Assembly: GCA_023935145.1 (NCBI GenBank)
Contig: CM043698.1
Span: 34,443,001 to 34,507,000, forward strand
DNA length: 64,000 nt
Origin: Bretschneidera sinensis
Lineage: Eukaryota > Streptophyta > Magnoliopsida > Brassicales > Akaniaceae
Direction: 5' to 3'
The notes below the pieces were generated by a model. The model was not told the DNA's origin, ran no database searches, and was given only the letters and a program-made list of their open reading frames with translations. Position 1 is the stretch's first letter, and every line of letters starts with the position of its first letter. Below, piece after piece: positions 57,087 through 64,000 of the stretch. The position numbers were made by a program, and so were the translations under genes.

Positions 57087-59410
57087 CAAATATTTTAGTA
57101 AAACACACATTTGGTAGTAGTAAAAGAGTCATATTTTATTCTCTCTCTGATTAGCTTTTGCAATACACAAGACTGTCATCTTCAAAAAAAATAAATATCA
57201 CACCGCTAGTCTCTTTTCATCTGATCACAATAATATAAGTTTATAATATTATTTTATCATTCATCTATTATATTATTACCTACCCATTTAAAATTTAAAA
57301 AATAATCACTAGATACATATTGACATATCAATGAGAATCGAAAATATTACTGTTTCAAAATCTTAATCTTGGTTTTTATCAATGAACAAAAATGTCATTG
57401 ACGTGTACTGATTATTTTCAACACATTTATCACATACTAATTTACTAATTTCACAAGAAGGGAATTTATAATTATTTTGAAATTAGATCTCTCTATTGCA
57501 TTTTTTTTTGTTTAAATGCACTATTTACTTTTTTTTATAGAAACACTATTTATCTAATTGAGTGATTAATTTTTTGCTAGTGTTTAATTAATAAAGTATC
57601 TAATTTTTTTTAAAAAGTATAACTTTATAGAGTTCCCAAATTTTCTTTTAAAAAACATTAACAATTAAATAAAAAAAATATATATATAAAAAATAAGAGT
57701 TAAAATTGTTTTTAAAAAAAACAAAACTGAACTAAAACATAAGGTGAAAAGAGTATTATAAGAACATAAATGGCAATCACGTAAAATTAAGGTATTTAAG
57801 AAAACATTATAATTTAAGTACTTCCCTTGTATTTACATGTATATTTTGCTGTCACGTGAGAAGCACTAATTAATTAATAATTAGATTAGAAAAAATCCAT
57901 TTTTTCTTCATTCTCTCTTCTTTCATTTTGCCCTTTTTTCTGTGTTTTCCTAGAATTCATCGTTGAAGAAATGACGTTTAATTCTGTAAATGGACAAAAC
58001 GGCAGTTGTTTAGGCCTTCTCAACGCAATTATATGTTGCGTAATTAATAGACTCAAGATTTTCCAGATATCCTGGCGATAATTTGACGTGATATGCATGC
58101 ATCATGTGTTTCATAAATAAAAAATTAAAAATCATTAGTTTGTTGTTTGAGGGGTAAGAATAAGGTATGCTACATAAACAACAATATTTAACTTAGGTGT
58201 ATATGCACGAATCATGATGATCATATATCTTAGAATCATATTTTCTAAATACGTTAGTGTCGTCCATAATCTCTAGTTATTAACTATTAAGATTGGCATT
58301 ACTGGTAATTTGTCATACACAGCTGACATAAATTGACAAAGAAAGTGAGGAAACATTTAAAGAAAAAAAAGGGAATTGAAGAAAGTGGGGAAATTAACAG
58401 TAGTGCACTGCCAATATGAGAAATTATAAGATCAAACATTAATGCTTTTTCTTATTGAAGCAATTATATATACAAATAAAATGATTGATTTAATTACAGT
58501 ATGTGCTTATATTAATTCACATTCAATTAATTGTTTTCAGAAATAAAGATATTGAACGAGATATTTTGTCTCAGTGAAGCAAGACGTTAGGGTGTATGAC
58601 TTTTGAGATGTTGCATGAGCTTTTAAAAATAGTAATTAATTAAAATAATAAAAAATAATAATTAGTATTCAAATAAATTTAAATTAATTAATTATCAACA
58701 AACTTGAATACTTTGAGACCTAAAACTAAACATTAAATTGAAATAAACCTTTATTCTTTTTTTTTGTTTCCTTTTTTGGTAATAAATCATCAAAATAAAG
58801 TTTTTTGATACTTGTTGGGTAATATCTTCAATCACATAGAAAATATTTGGGGGTTGAAGAAGAGAAAAAAGAAAAGAAGAAGATTTTTTTGGGATTGATT
58901 TCTTTGTTTCCAAATCGATGAAGATTTTTAAGAATTTTATAGTAGAATCTCAATATTCCTTAAATCTAATAAACTGCCTAAATGGTTGGGGAGGCTATCC
59001 TATTTATAAGAATAAAATGTAAACTCTAAAAAATGAACTACTCTAACCAAAAGATGGCTCTAAATTTAAGTTTTCTATTCCAAATGGGAGATAATAGAAC
59101 TTGAGTATATTGGGGCATTGGGTTATATTGAGTTCATTGGGTGATGGTTTTTCACAAATTTTAACAATTCAAAAACTTGTAACTTATGAGTTTTATTAAA
59201 GGAATAAAACAATATTATTGTTAGGATCGTGGACGTAGACAAGAGGTGTGGAACCACGTAAAACTTTGTTTTTGTTCTTTATTTTTTTACTGTTTTATTT
59301 TTACAGCGTTTATTGTTTTGTACTCTTGCTATGTTTATTATTTGCGTGTATCTTGGACAGATTTTCGGTGGAAAAATCCCAACAATACTTTACAATCATT
59401 TAAATATTAT
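57087..59410. other. AT-rich intergenic DNA
   Basis: No gene, RNA gene or mobile element can be supported. All frames are short and stop-rich. Confidence 0.55.
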
Positions 59411-60260
59411 GATGGGGCGAACGCCTCAGACATCTAGATGTAAAAAATGTAATCCCCGAGGCGGGGCGTCTGAGCCAAAAAAAAAATGTACCCCTTTAGG
59501 GAATCTAACAAGGCATATGCCTCGAGCCAAAAAATAAACACCTTTGAAGAGCCACATATTTAATTTAACGCCACGGGGCGTTTTAGTCCACTTTTTCAAA
59601 AACTAATCCAATCCACAATTCTATTATGTTACTCATCTAAATTGAGAAATATATCTAATACATAAATTGAACAAACAAAATTACCAGCCAATTAACTAGC
59701 TAATTAGTTGGTAGTCATTTGCATTACACAAAAGATCATGAATCAACCCCACTAATACTAAGGATGAGATTACGAAAGGCATAAAGGATGTGAGATATAG
59801 GGGTGTCAAAAGGTACACTTAAAAAAATCATCAAAACAAAGTTGTTTTGATACTCAACAATCCTTTTAAAAAATCTGATGGGGCGTACGCCTCATACATA
59901 CAGACTTAAAAATTCTAAACCCCGAAACAAGTTGTATGCCCGAGCCAAAAAATATACCATTTTGGAGAGTTGAACTGGGCATACACCTCAGACATCTTTG
60001 CGTAAAAAATGTACACCTCTGAATGGGGCGTATGCTCGAGCCAAAAAACGAATGCCTTTGAGGAGCCATATATTTATTTTAACTCCACGAGGTGTTTTAG
60101 TTTGCCTTTCCAAACACTAGTCTAATTCAAAATTCTATTATGTTACTCAATTAAAGTGAGAAATATAACAAATACATAAATTGAACAAACAAAGATATCC
60201 GTTAATTAACTAGCTAATTAGTTGGTAGTCATTTGCGTTGCACAAGAGATCATGAATCCA
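59411..60260. repeat. Tandem duplication with GC-rich repeat motifs
   Basis: Copy 1 is about 59411-59744 and copy 2 about 59877-60260. Both begin GATGGGGCG.ACGCCTCA, pass through a string of short units (GGCRTAYGCCTC, CGAGCCAAAAAA), then GAGCCAYATATTTA, a GGYGTTTTAGT box, and finish GCTAATTAGTTGGTAGTCAT. The GC-rich units stand out against about 70% AT surroundings. Copy 2 has about 50 extra bases, apparently one extra internal unit. No ORF of note is present. Confidence 0.85.
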
Positions 60261-60299
60261 CTTAAAGCGTTACTCAAACCACACCAATGAGTTAATAGA

Positions 60300-60760
60300 T
60301 AACAATAAAAATAAGAGATTTTTAAGATGAAGTATGATAATTTGTATAATGAGATACAAATTTTGAATTAAAAAATAATAGATATAGATAAAACTAATAG
60401 ATAAAAATGTAAGAATATTAAGATGAAATAATATAGACTGAATATTGAAATATACAAAATTTTAGTATAATGAGTAGATATAAAATTTAAATATATTGAG
60501 GAAATGAAAAAACTGATAGATAAAAAATTGCTCTAATAAATTTTTTTTGGATATAATAAGCAGTTGAAAAGCTATTAGATAAAAAATGTTTTGAATATAA
60601 TAAGGAGAAAAAGGTAATAAATATAGATAAAGGCAATAAAAAATGCAAGATTTTTAAAATGAAATAAGTTAAGTGTAAATATTGAAATACACAAAATTTA
60701 AATATAATAGTGAGAAAAAATTTAATAAATATATTGAAAAATATGGGATTAATATATTTA
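60300..60760. repeat. Degenerate AT-rich minisatellite
   Basis: Loosely repeated strings (TAGATAAAAAATG, GAATATAATAAG, AATATTGAAATACACAAAA) recur several times with variable spacing. Decayed tandem repeats fit, but the low complexity prevents a firm unit length. Confidence 0.5.
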
Positions 60761-61887
60761 TTTAATGGATGTTTCATTAGCAAAAATAAACAAATAAATA
60801 TTATTTTAATCAAAATTAAATATATCATGAATATTGTTGTTTTTAAAAATATATATCCATAATGACCTCAATTTTAGTAATTATATCTTAAAAATCTTAC
60901 CATCTACTTCAATTTTTGTAATTATCTTTTAAAATTCTAATGAAATTTTTGTTTATTTTAATTTTAAATATTAAACTTAATCAAATTAATTTAGAATATC
61001 ATCTAAAAAATATGTTCCAAACTGGCATACTTACATTTATATATATCGTACAATTAACTAAATTTTATTTTAGATATTAGAAAAAAAAACTAAATAGGCA
61101 CTATTTTAATAAAAACTAAACTAAACATTGTTATTTTAGAAAGAAAAAAAACAGTTAGCATTTTGGATGACAAATAAACCATCAATCAAATTTATTGGTG
61201 TGCAACGCAAGAACGAGAATAGCATAGTAGAGGATTCTAAAAGATAAGATAGCTATATGCAGGTTTAAAACGACACAATTTATCATCAAAATTATTTTCT
61301 ATTATGTTACGATCAATATAATGCTACATACAGGAAGGAAATGTGTACTATTTTTACAGCAAACACTATTGTGTGGATATTTAGAAAACAAAAAAATAAA
61401 GCTTTAAATTAGAAACGTATAAATATTTCCTTTTCTATTTTAAAAATATTTTTTATTTAATTCAAATTTTTATTATGATAAAATAAATTATTTTTTAATC
61501 AATGTTATTTTTATGAACAAAATATACCTATACATTTAGATGGTTGAAAGTTAATTGAAAGAAAATGTCTATTCAACTTAGGCCCGACATGGTGTGGCTA
61601 TCTCGTGACATTTCAATCTCCATGGTTAGATGGAAGTTGGATCCATTCGAACCTAAGTCACTGTAACCTAAAAAGTCTTCTATTTCTACCTGTGGAAGGT
61701 ACTTTTTTTTTTTTTAGCTGAAAAAGAATTTCTAAGAAACTGAAATTGTATCAGCTAAACACAACCGTTTTTAGCTCAACTTTTTACCAAAAAATTGTTT
61801 TAAAAACCATTTTTACAGCCATAAACTACACAATACCTAAAGATTAAAAGATCTCTCCTTCCAGATAATACTACTATAGCTATGCAG
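60761..61887. other. AT-rich intergenic DNA
   Basis: No feature can be supported. A short T run lies near 61706. Confidence 0.5.
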
Positions 61888-62160
61888 TCATGCAAAGCAA
61901 GAAATTAGCTCGTGAATTACTTCTTCAACAGGAAGCATGATACCTGTCTCCCTTCTCAAAGACGTAACCTCTTTATCAGCAATCCCGCAAGGGATGATGT
62001 GCTTAAAATAGTTTAAATCAGAATCAATGTTGAATGCCAGACCATGAGAAGTGATTCCATGATATTCGAACGCCAATATCACCTTTCTGTCTCCAACACA
62101 AACTCCTGTCTCACACGTTTGCCCAGCACCAGCTTTCAGGCCATACAAAGGACTTCGTGG
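61888..62160 (-). pseudogene. LIP2: Fragment of LIP2 octanoyltransferase
   Basis: The minus strand encodes the C-terminal half of lipoyl(octanoyl) transferase, which attaches octanoate to lipoate-dependent mitochondrial enzymes. Recognised blocks are LYGLKAGAGQTCETGV, VGDRK, GITSHGLAFNIDSDLNYF, IPCGIADKEVTSLRRE and VEEVIHELISCFA. The N-terminal half is missing. The segment after VGDRK is altered compared with the family (the usual IGAIGV.IS stretch is garbled), and a residue is lost in VIHE(Q)LIS. It abuts the FAR1-like pseudogene at about 62160, so it is a displaced gene piece, not a gene. Confidence 0.83.
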
Positions 62161-63240
62161 AACTCTCATTCCCATCCGATGGATTTCTCTTCCGTTTCAG
62201 TTTGTCATAGTGTCCTTGTGTCCTTGCATTTGACACTCTTTTAGTTTTAACACAGGGTGGGTCTAACCCAGGGGAAATTGCCTCATCCTCATTATTTGGC
62301 TCTTTACATTTCACCATAGAATGAGCATCCATACTTCTCTTCTTCAAGACATCTCTTACTACTCTCTCTGCACCATCGAGAGCATCCCATACAATTTTCC
62401 GTACCTCCACATCGTCTTGGCTAATTGTGACAAGATCATAAGCAAATCTCATTGCACGATTATGGAATACAAGTGCGGACTCATTAGAATCACACGTAGA
62501 TGACTCACTTTCCATATAGGTATGCACCCTTCTCGCATCTTTGGTCCACCACTTTAGAATGTACTTCTCTGGCAAGTAGGAAGCGTTATTAAGATTATAG
62601 GCAGCCAATGCATGTCTACAAAGTATACCAACAGTCTGGAATTTATTGCAACTACATTGGACTTCCATGGTAGATGTGTCAATATGGACAACCAACTCCC
62701 TTGAATCTTGTCATTGCATCCTAAAGTTACACCTAAACATAGTGCCACCATATGGAATACAATTGTAGTATACTCCACCTATGCCATCAATTAACTCACT
62801 CTCAAACATCCTGTATATCTTATGTGTATATACCTTGGCGACTTGCTTCAAAATTACATTATGCTTGCTTGCACGTGGAGGATCACTTTGGAAATAGCAA
62901 AAGTCCTCATTTACTTCATTTCTACGCCACTCGATCAGTTTCTTGTCAAACTAAATTACAAACTTGGTGAGACAAGTGGATTTGTCAGCTATTCCATTCA
63001 ATACATTGCTCGTGCTCTCACTCCGTTGAGAAGATCTCATCCCAACATCAAAAGCATCTTTGTTAAGACCAGTGCACCACTTCTGTCGAATATTTTATAG
63101 ACTACAAAGCCACTTGTGCCCTTCAAGCTCATAATCTGACATCATCTTCCTCCATGTTTCCTCAAACTCCTCTTCTGAATCACATCCTTGCAAATATTTG
63201 TAAAATAAGCCATTAAAGTCGCAAACATGATTTGTTAAGG
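62161..63240 (-). pseudogene. FAR1-related (MULE-derived) pseudogene, 5' truncated
   Basis: In broken minus-strand frames this reads the C-terminal part of a FAR1/FHY3-type protein: FYKYLQGCDSEEEFEETW, RKMMSDYELEGHKWL, GMRSSQRSEST, KQVAKVYTHKIYRMFESEL, then the SWIM zinc finger CSCNKFQTVGILCRHALAAYN and the tail with GLDPP and KGRP-like basic residues. The N-terminal zinc finger and the first part of the transposase domain are absent. Stops occur after KWLCSL and near CNFRMQ. It could be a domesticated FAR1 paralogue or a Mutator-like transposase relic; both are equally dead here. Confidence 0.85.
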
Positions 63241-63243
63241 AGC

Positions 63244-63432
63244 ACAGATTTTAAGGAAGGAAAATTTCCAGTGACTTATTTGGGTGCACCTTTAGTTACT
63301 GGCAGACTATTATCTCGTACTGTTGAGCCGCTTGTTGAAAAGATTAGGGAAAAGGTGGCGACCTGGAAGGGTAGATTACTTTCCTAAGGTGCTCGTTTGA
63401 TTTTGCTTAGGCATGTTTTATCTAGTATGCTG
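63244..63432 (+). mobile_element. LINE reverse-transcriptase fragment
   Basis: On the plus strand the frame reads DFKEGKFPVTYLGAPLV, then TVEPLVEKIREKVATWKGRLLS, a stop, and ARLILLRHVLSSM. This is the thumb/connection region of plant LINE reverse transcriptases. It is opposite in orientation to the adjoining FAR1 pseudogene and is cut at both sides. Confidence 0.8.
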
Positions 63433-64000
63433 ATTACGCCCAAAGTATAACACGGTTATTGTAGTATAACTTTGGGGTGTCGATTCCACAGGGAAACAAG
63501 TTAATTACGAAAGAAGGTATAAACTTTAACACTAACGATAATGATTAGGTGAGAGAATATGAGTTTTGATAATGCAATATTGTGTAAAAGAGTTGTGCGA
63601 ATATAACGAAGAATATAAATAAGAAATAACAAGGTTCTGGGAATCCTCCTTAGGTTCGTTCCCTATTTCCACTCTTGATTCAAATTTTTATCTCGATTGC
63701 AAGTTTCACATCCTAAACAGGCAATCGGAAAGTATTCAATCAAGCACATTTATATCTCTAATATAATTGCTACAAATTACTCTTTGATTTCAATTCAAGC
63801 AAACATGATTTATCTTATAGATTAGCAAGAAACGACAATATATTGCAATAATAATATCACAGTAATGGCCGATCTATAAGATAAATATACCGAAATCAAT
63901 TACATCCAAACAACTTGACATAAGAAAAGCTTGACTAGACTTATGTGGAGTAGAAGGATACAATCACCGGATTGAGAGAAACTAAAAGAAGAAGAATATA
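63433..64000. other. Unidentified sequence at the window edge
   Basis: The phrase GTCGATTCCACAGGGAAACA at about 63477 recurs in plant repetitive DNA to my memory, so this may be part of a further element that continues beyond the window. No coding domain is visible. Confidence 0.3.

Noticed and set aside
1..64000. CRISPR arrays, bacterial operons, phage or organelle DNA
   Set aside because: Spliced plant genes, plant retrotransposons and nuclear tRNA features occur throughout. No regularly spaced repeats with unique spacers and no bacterial gene organisation were seen.

Overview
The window is nuclear DNA of a flowering plant, most likely a eudicot. The evidence is AT-rich intergenic DNA, many-intron genes with GT..AG borders, plant gene families (HMG-CoA synthase, HOTHEAD-like GMC oxidoreductase, SPX-MFS phosphate transporter), Ty1/copia and LINE elements, a Stowaway-type MITE and many AT/CT microsatellites. 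I cannot name the species. All protein-coding genes and gene remnants lie on the minus strand. Three genes can be followed from start to stop codon: a 12-exon HMG-CoA synthase (1516-7855, 468 codons), a 6-exon HOTHEAD-like flavoprotein (33163-38429, 580 codons) and a 10-coding-exon SPX-MFS (PHT5/VPT-type) vacuolar phosphate transporter (40088-51972). The transporter carries an oddity at one splice junction.

Region by region: 1-1515 is intergenic. 1516-7855 is HMGS. 8.0-15.0 kb is AT-rich intergenic DNA with a hairpin element, a polypyrimidine tract and a cluster of TGGGCY motifs. 15.0-19.6 kb and 29.5-33.4 kb are two direct copies (A and B) of one segment. Each holds a tRNA-Leu(AAG), a decayed CYP76-like P450 fragment, a 79-codon ORF and the 3' end of the HOTHEAD-like gene. 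Copy B runs into the complete gene, while copy A stops 36 bases into the penultimate exon. Between the copies sit a PLP-dependent transferase pseudogene (AT5G51920-like), split by a very young intact copia element with apparently identical LTRs, and a 5'-truncated LINE.

33.2-38.5 kb is the HOTHEAD-like gene, whose first intron contains a tandem duplication of roughly 650 bp. 40.1-54.3 kb is the phosphate transporter; one intron hosts an older, frameshifted copia element and the inferred 5'UTR intron hosts a Stowaway-like MITE. 54.5-61.9 kb is gene-poor, with a LINE remnant, hairpins, a G-quadruplex motif and a tandem GC-rich repeat. 61.9-63.4 kb is a junkyard: a LIP2 (octanoyltransferase) fragment abutting a FAR1-related pseudogene and a LINE fragment in the opposite orientation.

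The genes do not form a pathway or operon. HMGS acts in the cytosolic mevalonate pathway, the HOTHEAD-like protein is probably secretory or extracellular, and the SPX-MFS protein stores phosphate in the vacuole. The most informative content is evolutionary: paired duplicated segments with a filled and an empty insertion site, two copia insertions of clearly different age, and captured or broken gene pieces. I found no convincing undescribed system. Coordinates of exon borders were worked out by hand from splice consensus, reading phase and family knowledge.
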